This document shows, in pieces, positions 44,539 through 53,346 of a stretch of DNA of 64,000 nt. The stretch is from contig NZ_JAPDVG010000001.1 in the NCBI RefSeq assembly GCF_026015625.1, positions 1,426,001 through 1,490,000 of the forward strand, read 5' to 3'. The notes beneath the pieces were generated by a model that ran no database searches, was not told the origin of the DNA, and saw only the letters and a list, made by a program, of their open reading frames with translations. The position numbers and the translations under genes are program-made. This DNA comes from Segatella copri. Its GTDB lineage: Bacteria > Bacteroidota > Bacteroidia > Bacteroidales > Bacteroidaceae. Position 1 is the stretch's first letter; every line of letters starts with the position of its first letter.

Positions 44539-44593
44539 TGGACTTTGAGCTTTGAACTTTATGATTGGACTTTGAACTTTGAACTTTATGATT
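44539..44593 (-). repeat. TTCAAAG heptamer repeats before the radical SAM start
   Basis: On the coding strand two blocks of CATAAAGTTCAAAG units with heptamer periodicity end directly before the ATG. Block wording (AATCATAAAGTTCAA) is shared with the leader at 52050-52095. Confidence 0.75.
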
Positions 44594-44633
44594 AGCCTTG
44601 AATATTAGCTTTTAACTTGATAATCAGCCTTTG

Positions 44634-44684
44634 AGCTATAAACTATCAACTATCAACTATAAACTATCAACTATAAACTATCAA
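44634..44684 (-). repeat. TTGATAG/TTTATAG heptamer repeats after mtaB
   Basis: Seven tandem 7-mers alternating TTGATAG and TTTATAG on the minus strand, just after the mtaB stop. The same units occur after the PLP lyase stop at 52007-52030. Confidence 0.75.
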
Positions 44685-46022
44685 CTAAAGAAGCTCTGCC
44701 TTCAGCGCCGTCTTATCGTGATTGAAATCACCCAGGCGAACCTTGATAAGCTGGTTGTCGTATTCTTCCTTGGCGAGAGCCGGCGAAAGTTCTACGCGGA
44801 TATAGTTCTTGGTGAAGCCATGCATTGCCTTGCCTCTTGGCGCCTTTTCGAAGAGAACCTCAGCCTCAGTACCGATGTATTGGGCATAGAATTCCTGCGT
44901 CTTCTGATCACTCAACTCCAACAGTCGCTTGGAGCGCTTCTTCTTCTCCTTCTCGTCAACCACATACGGAATCTTCAAGGCAGCCGTGCCCGGACGCTCG
45001 GAATAAGGGAAGACATGAAGCTGGGTAACAGGCAGACTCTTCAGAAACTCATAGCATTCTTCAAAACACTCCGGAGTTTCGCCGCGACAGCCAACCATCA
45101 CATCCACGCCGATAAACGCATCAGGCATCTTCTCCTTGATAAGATTCACCTTGTGGGCAAAGAGCGCCTTGTCGTAACGACGGTGCATCAGCTTGAGCAC
45201 CTCATCGCTTCCGCTCTGCAGAGGAATGTGGAAATGAGGCATAAAGGCACGGCTCTGGGCACAATACTCTATGAGATCATCATCACAGAGATCAGGCTCC
45301 AGACTCGAGATGCGGTAACGCTTGATTCCTTCTACCTGATCCATCGCCTTGACAAGGTCGATGAATCGCTCGTGGGTAGTCTGACCGAAATCACCGATAT
45401 TCACACCGGTAATGACGATTTCCTTACCGCCTTCAGCAGCCGCCTGCTCACATTGAGCCACAAGCGACTGGATGCTCGGATTGCGCGAATTGCCTCGGGC
45501 AAATGGAATGGTGCAATAGGTGCAATAATAATTGCAGCCGTCCTGCACCTTCAGGAAATAACGGGTACGGTTGCCACGCGAGCAAGAAGGCTGGAAGGTC
45601 TTGATTTCCTTCGTCTTCACGCTATAATGCTGATGAAGCGCAGCATCGCTGTTCTGCGCCCATGCATCGCTGAGATATTGAATCAAGTGCGCCTTCTCGT
45701 TAGCACCCAACACGAGGTCTACACCCTCTATCTTGCTGACATTCTCAGATTCGAGCTGCGCATAACAGCCCGTCACGATAACGAATGCACCCGGATTGTT
45801 TCTCACCATCCGGTGGATAGCCTGACGGCATTTATGATCGGCAACTTCTGTTACCGAGCAGGTGTTAATCAGACAAATTTCAGCTTTCTCCCCCTTTTTA
45901 GCAGTAATGACGCCCATATCTTCGAGCATTTTGCCAAAAGTGGAAGTTTCAGAGAAGTTGAGTTTGCAGCCTAGCGTATAGTAAGCTGCCTTTTTACCTT
46001 GGAAGGCACTTGAATCTATCAT
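44685..46022 (-). CDS. mtaB: tRNA t6A37 methylthiotransferase MtaB
   Basis: 445 residues. Converts t6A37 to ms2t6A37 in tRNAs reading ANN codons. The N-terminal MTTase domain has YYTLGCKLNFSETSTFGKML and INTCSVTEVADHKCRQ (first cluster). The radical SAM centre has VQDGCNYYCTYCTIPFARG (~150), then GVNIGDFG, LEPDLCDDDLIEYC and HIPLQSGSDEVLKLMHRRY. A TRAM-like C-terminus follows. ITSLEP-type wording and length match MtaB better than MiaB. Confidence 0.93.
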   Translation of the reverse strand: MIDSSAFQGKKAAYYTLGCKLNFSETSTFGKMLEDMGVITAKKGEKAEICLINTCSVTEVADHKCRQAIHRMVRNNPGAFVIVTGCYAQLESENVSKIEGVDLVLGANEKAHLIQYLSDAWAQNSDAALHQHYSVKTKEIKTFQPSCSRGNRTRYFLKVQDGCNYYCTYCTIPFARGNSRNPSIQSLVAQCEQAAAEGGKEIVITGVNIGDFGQTTHERFIDLVKAMDQVEGIKRYRISSLEPDLCDDDLIEYCAQSRAFMPHFHIPLQSGSDEVLKLMHRRYDKALFAHKVNLIKEKMPDAFIGVDVMVGCRGETPECFEECYEFLKSLPVTQLHVFPYSERPGTAALKIPYVVDEKEKKKRSKRLLELSDQKTQEFYAQYIGTEAEVLFEKAPRGKAMHGFTKNYIRVELSPALAKEEYDNQLIKVRLGDFNHDKTALKAELL

Positions 46023-46090
46023 AAATTATCTTTTCTAAAATTCTAAAAGGTAACCTAAAAAAAATGAAACATAGTCTCTATAAAACGAAA

Positions 46091-46117
46091 AAGCCGCTAG
46101 ACCGAAGTCCAGCGGTT
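46091..46117 (-). terminator. Terminator after the small lipoprotein gene
   Basis: AACCGCTGGAC-TTCG-GTCTAGCGGCTT hairpin on the minus strand with a UUCG tetraloop, followed by TTTTCG. Confidence 0.85.
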
Positions 46118-46153
46118 GTTTCTCTCATTTTTTCGTTCGCAAGTAATTTCAAA

Positions 46154-46324
46154 TTACTTAGCAGAATCAGCAGCAGCTGTATCAGCAGCAGCAGTGTCAG
46201 CAGCAGTTGTATCTACCTGAGCTGTGTCAGAATCAGCAGAAGCTGTGTTCTGAGCTGTTTTGTTACCACATGATGCGAAAGAGATAGCTGCGATAGCTAC
46301 GAACATAAAAACTAATTTCTTCAT
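46154..46324 (-). CDS. 56-residue lipoprotein with TAADTA repeats
   Basis: Start placed at the MKKL Met (46324) because the promoter (46378-46385) lies inside the longer open frame. Signal MKKLVFMFVAIAAISFASC with Cys at 19. The mature part of 37 residues has no structure beyond acidic Ala/Asp/Thr repeats (TTAADTAAADTAAAD). Flanked by its own promoter and strong terminator, so it is expressed as a single gene. Such small lipoproteins are common in Bacteroidetes; function unknown. Confidence 0.8.
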   Translation of the reverse strand: MKKLVFMFVAIAAISFASCGNKTAQNTASADSDTAQVDTTAADTAAADTAAADSAK

Positions 46325-46377
46325 TTTCTTTGCTTTTTTAAAATCTGTAAAACAATCATTTGTTCTTTTGAACGATG

Positions 46378-46385
46378 CAAAGGTA
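46378..46385 (-). promoter_or_regulatory. -7 element, small lipoprotein gene
   Basis: TACCTTTG followed by CA on the minus strand, 53 bp upstream of the MKKL start. Confidence 0.65.
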
Positions 46386-46687
46386 AGCATTTTTTTGATA
46401 CGTTGTTCTTTTTTTTGCGATTTTTTTTTAGGTGATTTTGTAACAAAATTACAAATCGCTATAAATCAACCACTTATAAAGTGCTAACAAAGGTTAAAGT
46501 TTTTGGTGTGCTCGGAAACAGCCTAATTTTAACACTTTTCGGTGTTTTTTAGCGTAATAAGGGTGCGCGCCAACACCTCTTCAGAGCAGTACTATATACA
46601 TATAATAAGGTACGCGCGCGAGGGAAAGAACAGAAGATTTTCCCAAGAAATCGTCCCCAAAAACTTTGATTGCCGAGATTTTTTTCG

Positions 46688-46695
46688 TAACTTTG
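46688..46695 (+). promoter_or_regulatory. -7 element, MFS transporter
   Basis: TAACTTTG followed by CA, 30 bp before the ATG at 46726. It overlaps the in-frame start at 46666, ruling that out. Confidence 0.65.
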
Positions 46696-46725
46696 CACTC
46701 AAAACAAAGAAACAACAGACAGAAA

Positions 46726-47898
46726 ATGATACAGCTAAAAGAAAATCAGGGCATTCCCCGCAGCATTCTCCTGATGATGGCTATCGTCGCAGGACTCACC
46801 GTAGCCAACTGCTACTACAATCAGCCGCTTCTCGAACTCATCCGCCACGACCTGGATATTACCGAGCAGAAAGCTAACCTCATCACCGTCATTACCCAGA
46901 TCGGTTATGCGCTGGGCTTATTCTTCCTCATCCCCTTGGGCGACATGCTTTCGCGCAAGAAACTCATCCTTGTCAATATGACCATTGCTGCATTGATGGC
47001 AATTGTGATGGCTGCAGCGCAAAACGTATGGATGCTCTGGGGAACTTCACTGCTGATTGGCGCCTGTTCGGTGATTCCGCAGTTCTTCATTCCGATAGCC
47101 GGACAGTTTTCGGAACCCAAGAACAAGAGCAGGAATATGGGCATTGTACTCTCCGGACTGCTGACGGGCATTCTTGCCTCACGAGTAATCAGCGGTTACA
47201 TCGGCGAATGGCTGGGATGGCGGGAGATGTTTATCATAGCTGCTTTCGTGATGGTGGTTTGCATGGGAATCATGCTGCTGATGATGCCTGAAATGAAGCG
47301 CAACTATGTAGGAACCTACAGAGGGCTGATGACCACGATAGCAGAAATTTTCTTTTTCCATTCTTCTATCCGCATCTATTCCACCCGTGCAGCCTTCGGG
47401 TTCGGCAGTATGATGGCAATATGGTCTTGTCTGGCTTTCCATCTGGCGCAGCCACCTTTCAGCGCAGGAAGTGATATGGTAGGAATGCTCGGACTTTGCG
47501 GAATCATGGGAGCCGTTGCTGCCAGTGGTGTGGGAAAACTGATTCCTAGGTTTGGCATTCGAAAATTCAATCTGTTCGGCGCAGGAATGCAGATCATCGC
47601 CTGGGCAATAGCCTTGCTTTTCGGCGATACATACGCCGGACTCATCGCAGCCATCATTCTGGTTGACATCGGTCTGCAATGTCAGCAGCTCAGCAATCAG
47701 AGTGGTTGTCTGCAGGAGGTTCCGCAGGCTTCCAACCGCGCCAACACCATCTTCATGACCAGCTATTTCATCGGTGGTTCGCTAGGCACTTTCTGTGCCG
47801 GTTACGTCTGGACGCAAGCCGACTGGCTCGGTGTCTGCATCGTAGGAATCGCTTTCTCCATGATTTCTCTGCTTATCACGCTAAACTGCAAGAAATAA
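46726..47898 (+). CDS. MFS transporter
   Basis: 390 residues, 12 predicted membrane segments. The N-terminal half has LTVANCYYNQPLLELI and IGYALGLFFLIPLGDMLSRKKLI, the latter with the loop 2-3 motif of MFS exporters. The central loop is VGTYRGLMTTIAEIF. Resembles the YybF/NepI-like proton-driven exporters; substrate unknown. Start chosen at 46726 from promoter position. Followed by a bidirectional terminator shared with the S9 peptidase. Confidence 0.88.
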   Translation: MIQLKENQGIPRSILLMMAIVAGLTVANCYYNQPLLELIRHDLDITEQKANLITVITQIGYALGLFFLIPLGDMLSRKKLILVNMTIAALMAIVMAAAQNVWMLWGTSLLIGACSVIPQFFIPIAGQFSEPKNKSRNMGIVLSGLLTGILASRVISGYIGEWLGWREMFIIAAFVMVVCMGIMLLMMPEMKRNYVGTYRGLMTTIAEIFFFHSSIRIYSTRAAFGFGSMMAIWSCLAFHLAQPPFSAGSDMVGMLGLCGIMGAVAASGVGKLIPRFGIRKFNLFGAGMQIIAWAIALLFGDTYAGLIAAIILVDIGLQCQQLSNQSGCLQEVPQASNRANTIFMTSYFIGGSLGTFCAGYVWTQADWLGVCIVGIAFSMISLLITLNCKK

Positions 47899-47910
47899 AC
47901 ATATAAAAGA

Positions 47911-47954
47911 AAAGAGATTATATTCCCGACTTACAGGAACATAATCTCTTTTTA
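47911..47954. terminator. Bidirectional terminator between MFS and S9 peptidase genes
   Basis: AAAGAGATTATATTCC pairs with GGAACATAATCTCTTT (one mismatch), with A- and T-runs on either side. Confidence 0.85.
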
Positions 47955-47995
47955 TTTGATAAAGGCTGAAGCCGGCATTTCTGCCGAAGCTTCAA

Positions 47996-50545
47996 CTACA
48001 TATTTTCATCACCATACATTTCCGTCCACCAGGAAGCATCATCCTGCAACCACTTGGCAAACCAGGCAAAGATGGTGTTCTGCCATTTCAGTCGCTTCTC
48101 GTAGTCGATGATGTGATGATCCTGACCATCTACCAATACCATCGCCGTAGGACGGCCAAGGAGTTTCAGAGCCGTATAGAGCTGGATACTCTCGCCCACA
48201 GGCACATTATTATCAGCCGTGCCGTGAACAAACAGCAGCGGAGTATGAATCTTGTCGGCATTATAGAGCGGACTCTGATCTACAAAGAGATGCTTGTTGG
48301 TCCAAGGATATTCGTTCGCCATAGAAACTTCGCTGTAGCTGTAGCCCCAATAGCCCTCACCCCAATAGCTGGTGTGGTCGCTGATGCCTGCATGCGAGAT
48401 GGCAGCAGCAAAGAGGTCGGTCTTGGTCTGAAGATACTGAGTCATGAATCCGCCGTAGCTGGCGCCAATGCAGCCAATCTTCTTGCGGTTTACGAAAGCA
48501 TGCTCATCGCAGAAAGCCTGGGTGCTGGAGATGATGTCTTCAGCCACTCCCTCGCCTGCCGTGTCTACATGGCGGGCAGAGAATTTCTGACCGAATCCGG
48601 TGGCTCCACTAGGATTCACAACCAGCACTACATAGCCCATTGCCGCATAAACATGATGAGGATAACGGCTCTGGAACATGCGGCTCGTAGGACTGCATCC
48701 GCCATAATAATTCACTATCATCGGATACTTCTTGGCAGCATCAAAATGAGGTGGCAGATAGTAACGGCAACAAAGGGTGTCGCCTCTTGAATTGACAAAA
48801 TTCCAAGCCTTGCATTCACCCAGTTCAACATCCTTCAACTCACGCGCACTCAAATCGTCAACCAATTGCGATTTCAGCGCCTTCGTATTCATCTTATAGA
48901 GTCGGTCGGCATTGGATGCACTCTGACCGGAGAAAGCCATTTCTGCTGCAGAAGATGCAAGCGAGAAACTCTTGATGTACTCTTCAGGAGTCTTGAGAAG
49001 CGTAAACTTGCCCGATTTCGGATTGAGCTGGAAGAGGTGCACACAGTCTTTATCTTCAGCTGTAAAATAGATGTTTCCATCGACCTTACTCCAATTCACA
49101 CTCTGCACGTTCGGATTGAAATCCCTGGTCAGCGGACGAACCTTCTTATCCGACAAGGTCATCAGATAGAGCTGGGTGTCGATCATGCTAGGTGTCTGTC
49201 CTTCTTCCACATTCTTTCCAATGCCGTTGAAAGCTTCCGGAGAAGCGCTCACGAGAATGCTCTTGCCATCAGGTGAGAACTGGGCGCTGTTCAGAAATTC
49301 GCCCTTTTCTATCAGGGTTTCTACCTTTGGCGTTGTGGCTGAAGATGCATTCATACTGCCCAAATCCAGGCGGTAGAATGATGTCAGGGTTGTAGGACGC
49401 TTGGTGAGTCGCTCCTCTCCCTTTCCTATCAGCAGATAACGCGAATCGGCAGAAATATCCATCAGATAGATGTTGTGGTAACCGAAGGTAAGCGGCTGGA
49501 GAATGCCCGATGCAAGGTCGTATTTAGCCAAATTGCTGCGTTCGCGCCAACCAGGCTGTCTGTCTTCCGGTTCTTTTACATCATAAACTTGCGGATCCTT
49601 TTTTCTGCCTTCAGTAGTGAGCGTATAGATGAGTGTTTTTTCATCGGGTGTAAACTGGAACCAGCCTTCAGGAAGATGGCTTGCCAGCACTTCGCGCTCC
49701 ATCGTCAGCGGATTGATGGTGATGAGCTGCAATGTGCCATCCTGCTTTTCTTCTCCGGCAATACTGCTGTCGCTCGCCTTCTGGGTGAAATACAGTTTAT
49801 TGCTTGAAGGCATCCATTTTACACTCTCCTCAAATGTAGCCATCAGTCTGTTAGTCTGAGAGTTGCGCAATTCACTAACGCTATGGTTATTACCTTTTCT
49901 ATCTACCCATGTTTTCCGAACAACGATAAACTTTCCGTTTGGTGAGATAGAAACACTCGGATAGTTGGGCGCACAAATCACATCATAGATATTATAGGCG
50001 CGCTTGGCTGCCGCATCGCCTACAGAAAGCGGAGCGCCGTTGGCTGCGGTTACAGTCAACTTGATAGATTTCTTATCAGAAGATGCATTCTTCCGGGTAA
50101 GATATTTGATGACAACCGTATGCTGCGAAGGAGTCAGGATGGTTTCAGCCTTATTGCCGTTCACCGCTACCTGTTCGCCGTCAACGAACAGGCGGTATTG
50201 CTCCAATCCTTCTACCGCGATGGTTGCTTTGGTGCGCTGGGTGTTAGAAACGCAGAAAGAAGCCAGATGGAGCGCATCCTGCTTGTCGGCAAGGAGTTGG
50301 GCTGCACTCACCTCCTTACCCTTATTTAATAAGGTGAAAGACAGCGGCGAATCGAGCAGCTGCTTAAGGTCGAACGCTTCGCCCTTGATGTTCACACTGT
50401 CAGCCATCCAAGGCTGTGCTACGGCATAGGGGCCTGCATATTTCAGCGTTTTCACCTCTATGGTTTCGGAACTGGCAGAGATTGAAGCCATCAGGGCAGC
50501 TGCCAGCAGCCCGCTTTTTGTTGTTTTCTGAATCAGTTTATTCAT
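47996..50545 (-). CDS. S9 family prolyl-oligopeptidase-type peptidase
   Basis: 849 residues with signal peptide (GLLAAALMASISASS). An N-terminal beta-sandwich of ~170 residues is unusual. The beta-propeller follows (~185-590), then the alpha/beta hydrolase with nucleophile S696 in IGASYGGF, Asp in HGTADNNVPVGES and catalytic His in VDGQDHHI. Likely periplasmic, releasing di- or oligopeptides, in partnership with the DPP IV at 38 kb. A near-consensus -7 element (TAATTTCG) lies ~25 bp upstream. Confidence 0.9.
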   Translation of the reverse strand: MNKLIQKTTKSGLLAAALMASISASSETIEVKTLKYAGPYAVAQPWMADSVNIKGEAFDLKQLLDSPLSFTLLNKGKEVSAAQLLADKQDALHLASFCVSNTQRTKATIAVEGLEQYRLFVDGEQVAVNGNKAETILTPSQHTVVIKYLTRKNASSDKKSIKLTVTAANGAPLSVGDAAAKRAYNIYDVICAPNYPSVSISPNGKFIVVRKTWVDRKGNNHSVSELRNSQTNRLMATFEESVKWMPSSNKLYFTQKASDSSIAGEEKQDGTLQLITINPLTMEREVLASHLPEGWFQFTPDEKTLIYTLTTEGRKKDPQVYDVKEPEDRQPGWRERSNLAKYDLASGILQPLTFGYHNIYLMDISADSRYLLIGKGEERLTKRPTTLTSFYRLDLGSMNASSATTPKVETLIEKGEFLNSAQFSPDGKSILVSASPEAFNGIGKNVEEGQTPSMIDTQLYLMTLSDKKVRPLTRDFNPNVQSVNWSKVDGNIYFTAEDKDCVHLFQLNPKSGKFTLLKTPEEYIKSFSLASSAAEMAFSGQSASNADRLYKMNTKALKSQLVDDLSARELKDVELGECKAWNFVNSRGDTLCCRYYLPPHFDAAKKYPMIVNYYGGCSPTSRMFQSRYPHHVYAAMGYVVLVVNPSGATGFGQKFSARHVDTAGEGVAEDIISSTQAFCDEHAFVNRKKIGCIGASYGGFMTQYLQTKTDLFAAAISHAGISDHTSYWGEGYWGYSYSEVSMANEYPWTNKHLFVDQSPLYNADKIHTPLLFVHGTADNNVPVGESIQLYTALKLLGRPTAMVLVDGQDHHIIDYEKRLKWQNTIFAWFAKWLQDDASWWTEMYGDENM

Positions 50546-50708
50546 AAATATCCATATTTTGATTTTGGTGCGAAATTACAAATAAAAATCGAGATAAACG
50601 AATATTTGTGTTACAAATTGCTCTTTTTACTGCATTTTTGCCTTACAAATGTTATCTTTAAGTTAATCGGATGAGCCAGTAGGTTATTGTTGGGTTAAAC
50701 CCCTCTCC

Positions 50709-50749
50709 AACGAGTTGCAATGCATAAAAAGCATTCGCAACTCGTTTTT
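50709..50749 (+). terminator. Strong terminator with no matching upstream gene
   Basis: CGAGTTGC-AATGC stem with GCATT-C-GCAACTCG, followed by at least seven T residues on the plus strand. It lies upstream of the promoter of the PLP lyase (50787) and after the divergent S9 gene start, so it cannot end either transcript. A short plus-strand RNA from ~50650 would fit. Confidence 0.7.
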
Positions 50750-50763
50750 TTTTATGCGATTTA

Positions 50764-50794
50764 TTGTCTATTTGATTTCTTTTTTGTACTTTTG
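50764..50794 (+). promoter_or_regulatory. Promoter of the PLP lyase
   Basis: TTG at 50764-50766, 20-nt spacer, TACTTTTG at 50787-50794 followed by CA, 32 bp before the start. Confidence 0.65.
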
Positions 50795-50825
50795 CACGCA
50801 AAATATCACATAAAATAACAGAATA

Positions 50826-52010
50826 ATGAAGAAACAGACTCAAGCTATTCATTTGGAATATGAGCGCCGCGATGCATACGACTCGCTGAGCGTGCCAGTA
50901 TATAACACCCTTGCCTACGAATTCGACAATGCTGCCGTCATGGCTGAAGCATTCACCGACAAGATCAAGGCTCCAGATTATTCGCGCGTAGAGAACCCTA
51001 CGGTGACCAACCTGGAGCGCCGTGTGGCAGCCCTTACCGATGCTGCTCATGCCACCGCCTTCAACTCAGGAATGGCGTCCATCAGCAACACCCTCATGGC
51101 GCTGGCAGCACAAGGCAAAAATATTGTTACATCCAAGCATCTCTTCGGCAATACTTACGCCCTGCTCGTAGCCACTCTGCGCCGTTTTGGCGTAAAGGTG
51201 CGTTTGCGCGATTTGACCAATATCGAAGCCGTGCGCGAAGCCATTGATGATGACACCTGCTGCGTATTTCTCGAAATTCTGACCAACCCACAGCTGGAGG
51301 TTGCTGACCTGAAAGCCATCTCTGAAGTGGCACATGAAAAAAATGTACCTTTGGTGGTGGATTCTACCGTGATTCCTTTCACACAATTCTCGGCTAAGAG
51401 TCTGGGAGTAGATATTGAGGTGGTTTCCAGTTCTAAATATGTAAGCGGCGGTGCTACTTCGCTCGGCGGTCTGGTTATCGACTACGGTACTCCTTACAAC
51501 GGCGATTTCGCCAAGCGTCTTTATGGAGAAATGCTCTTCAATTTCGGAGCCTATATGACCCCACAGGTAGCTTATATGCAAACCATCGGACTTGAAACGC
51601 TCGATGCTCGCTATCGTGTGCAGAGCAGCAATGCCCTAGAGCTTGCCAAGAAGCTGCGCTCTCTGCCTCAGATAAAATATGTAAACTATGTTGGTCTGGA
51701 GGATAATCCTTATCACGAGTTGGCGCAGCGCCAGTTTGGAAAAACAGCGGGAGCCATGATCTGCATCGACCTGGAGAACAAGGAAGCCTGCTTCAGTTTT
51801 CTGAACAATCTGAAGCTCATCCATCGCGCCACCAACCTCTTCGACAACCGTTCGCTCGCCATTCATCCGGCAAGCACCATCTTCGGAGCTTTCTCTGAGA
51901 GTATGCGCAAGTCGATGGATGTGAAAGACACCACGATCCGATTGAGCATCGGCTTGGAAGATGTGGATGATCTCTTCGAAGACATCAAGCAGGCGGTTAA
52001 TAGTTTATAA
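50826..52010 (+). CDS. Cys/Met-metabolism PLP enzyme (OAH sulfhydrylase / gamma-lyase type)
   Basis: 394 residues. PLP fold type I. D179 (VVDSTVIP) and K204 (VVSSSKYVSGGAT) bind the cofactor; YSRVENPTVTNLERRVAAL near 52-70 contacts PLP phosphate from the partner subunit. The C-terminal part has LGVDIEVV and SIGLEDVDDLFEDIKQA. Family alone cannot separate O-acetylhomoserine sulfhydrylase, cystathionine gamma-synthase and methionine gamma-lyase. A PatB-type C-S lyase follows 88 bp downstream, so the pair probably serves sulfur amino acid interconversion. Confidence 0.88.
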   Translation: MKKQTQAIHLEYERRDAYDSLSVPVYNTLAYEFDNAAVMAEAFTDKIKAPDYSRVENPTVTNLERRVAALTDAAHATAFNSGMASISNTLMALAAQGKNIVTSKHLFGNTYALLVATLRRFGVKVRLRDLTNIEAVREAIDDDTCCVFLEILTNPQLEVADLKAISEVAHEKNVPLVVDSTVIPFTQFSAKSLGVDIEVVSSSKYVSGGATSLGGLVIDYGTPYNGDFAKRLYGEMLFNFGAYMTPQVAYMQTIGLETLDARYRVQSSNALELAKKLRSLPQIKYVNYVGLEDNPYHELAQRQFGKTAGAMICIDLENKEACFSFLNNLKLIHRATNLFDNRSLAIHPASTIFGAFSESMRKSMDVKDTTIRLSIGLEDVDDLFEDIKQAVNSL

Positions 52011-52030
52011 TTGATAGTTTATAGTTAATA
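52007..52030 (+). repeat. TTGATAG/TTTATAG heptamers after the PLP lyase
   Basis: TTGATAG, TTTATAG and TTAATAG in tandem directly at the stop codon, the same class as 44634-44684. Confidence 0.7.
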
Positions 52031-52049
52031 GGGCTAAGTAAAAAGGACT

Positions 52050-52095
52050 AATCATAAAGTTCAATGTTCAATGTTCAAAGTTCAAAGTTCAAAGT
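52050..52095 (+). repeat. TTCAATG/TTCAAAG heptamers before the PatB start
   Basis: AATCATAAAG followed by two TTCAATG and three TTCAAAG units, ending directly before the ATG at 52099. Confidence 0.75.
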
Positions 52096-52098
52096 AAA

Positions 52099-53271
52099 AT
52101 GTACAATTTCGATAAAGTCATAGACCGTTCGGGCAGCGACGACCTGAAGCATGGCGCCCTGTTGCCTCGTTGGGGGCGAGATGATCTGCTGCCACTTTGG
52201 GTAGCTGATATGGATTTCGAGACCCCATCTTTCATTACAGATGCCCTCAAGGCACGTCTGGAACACTCTCTTTTCGGTTACACGATGGAACCGGAAGATT
52301 ACCTGCCTAGCATCATCGACTGGGTTCGCGACCACCACCAGTGGGATGTGAAGCGAGAGTGGATAAGATTCATTCCTGGTATTGTTAAAGGCATCGGACT
52401 CGTGGTGAATGTCTTCACCCAGCCTGACGAAAAAGTCATCATCCAGCCTCCCGTTTATCACCCATTCCGCCTCACCCCAGAGGGTAATGGCAGAGAGGTG
52501 GTCTTCAATCCGCTGAAGATGAGGGAAGACGGATATTACGAGATGGACTTCAAAAATCTCGAGAAGGTTTGCGATGAGAAATGCAAGATTCTCATTCTCT
52601 GCAATCCTCATAATCCGGGCGGTATTACCTGGAGCAAGGAAACCCTGCAGCAGCTTGCCGACTTCTGCTATGAGCACCATCTGCTCGTTATCAGCGATGA
52701 GATTCACGCGGATATGGCGCTCTTCGGCCACAAGCACATCCCGTTTGCTTCGGTTTCAGACAAGGCACGCAACATCAGCATCACCTTCCAGGCTCCTTCC
52801 AAGACCTTCAATATAGCTGGAATTGTGAGCAGCTACGCCATTATTCCAAACGAAGATATTCGGAATAGATTTTACAAATGGTTAAGCGCTAACGAGTTGG
52901 ATGAGCCAACCCTCTTTGCTCCTATCGCCACTATCGCAGCCTTCCGCAAGGGAGAAGAATGGCGCAAGGCGATGCTTGCCTATATTGAGGACAATATCCG
53001 GTTTGTAGAAGATTACTGCCGTGAACATATTCCGGGCATTCGCCCGTTGCGTCCACAGGCTTCCTTCCTCGTATGGCTCAACTGCCGTAATCTGCATCTT
53101 TCTCACGATGCACTTCTCGACCTATTCATCGACAAGGCGCATCTGGCATTGAATGATGGAGAGATGTTCGGTCCTGGCGGAGAAGGATTCATGCGATTGA
53201 ATGTAGCTGCACCAAGAAGTATTATCAAACAGGCTTTGCAGCAGCTGGAAGAGGCTGTGAGCCAACTCTAG
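52099..53271 (+). CDS. MalY/PatB-type cystathionine beta-lyase
   Basis: 390 residues. PLP-dependent C-S lyase. Motifs: PLWVADMDFETPSFI (~32-46), NPHNPGG (~169-175), D200 in VISDEIHADM, Lys aldimine K235 in QAPSKTFNIAG, and the C-terminal Arg in FMRLNVAAPR binding the carboxylate. MalY/PatB proteins cleave cystathionine and cysteine; the neighbouring enzyme supports a role in methionine or cysteine metabolism. Start directly follows heptamer repeats. Confidence 0.92.
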   Translation: MYNFDKVIDRSGSDDLKHGALLPRWGRDDLLPLWVADMDFETPSFITDALKARLEHSLFGYTMEPEDYLPSIIDWVRDHHQWDVKREWIRFIPGIVKGIGLVVNVFTQPDEKVIIQPPVYHPFRLTPEGNGREVVFNPLKMREDGYYEMDFKNLEKVCDEKCKILILCNPHNPGGITWSKETLQQLADFCYEHHLLVISDEIHADMALFGHKHIPFASVSDKARNISITFQAPSKTFNIAGIVSSYAIIPNEDIRNRFYKWLSANELDEPTLFAPIATIAAFRKGEEWRKAMLAYIEDNIRFVEDYCREHIPGIRPLRPQASFLVWLNCRNLHLSHDALLDLFIDKAHLALNDGEMFGPGGEGFMRLNVAAPRSIIKQALQQLEEAVSQL

Positions 53272-53285
53272 ATAATTTTAAAAAA

Positions 53286-53322
53286 AATAGCCGTAACTAC
53301 TGCAAATATAGTTACGGCTATT
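53286..53322. terminator. Bidirectional terminator between PatB and helicase genes
   Basis: AATAGCCGTAACTA (53286-53299) pairs with TAGTTACGGCTATT (53309-53322) between convergent genes, with A-run on the left. Confidence 0.85.
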
Positions 53323-53346
53323 ATTATAATATGGCGGAAGAATGCT

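Noticed and set aside
44634..44684. Heptamer repeats considered as a CRISPR array
   Set aside because: Unit is only 7 bp, with no spacers and no cas genes anywhere in the window.
50650..50760. SAM riboswitch upstream of the PLP lyase
   Set aside because: The terminator precedes the promoter rather than following it, and I see no SAM-I/II/IV core helices.
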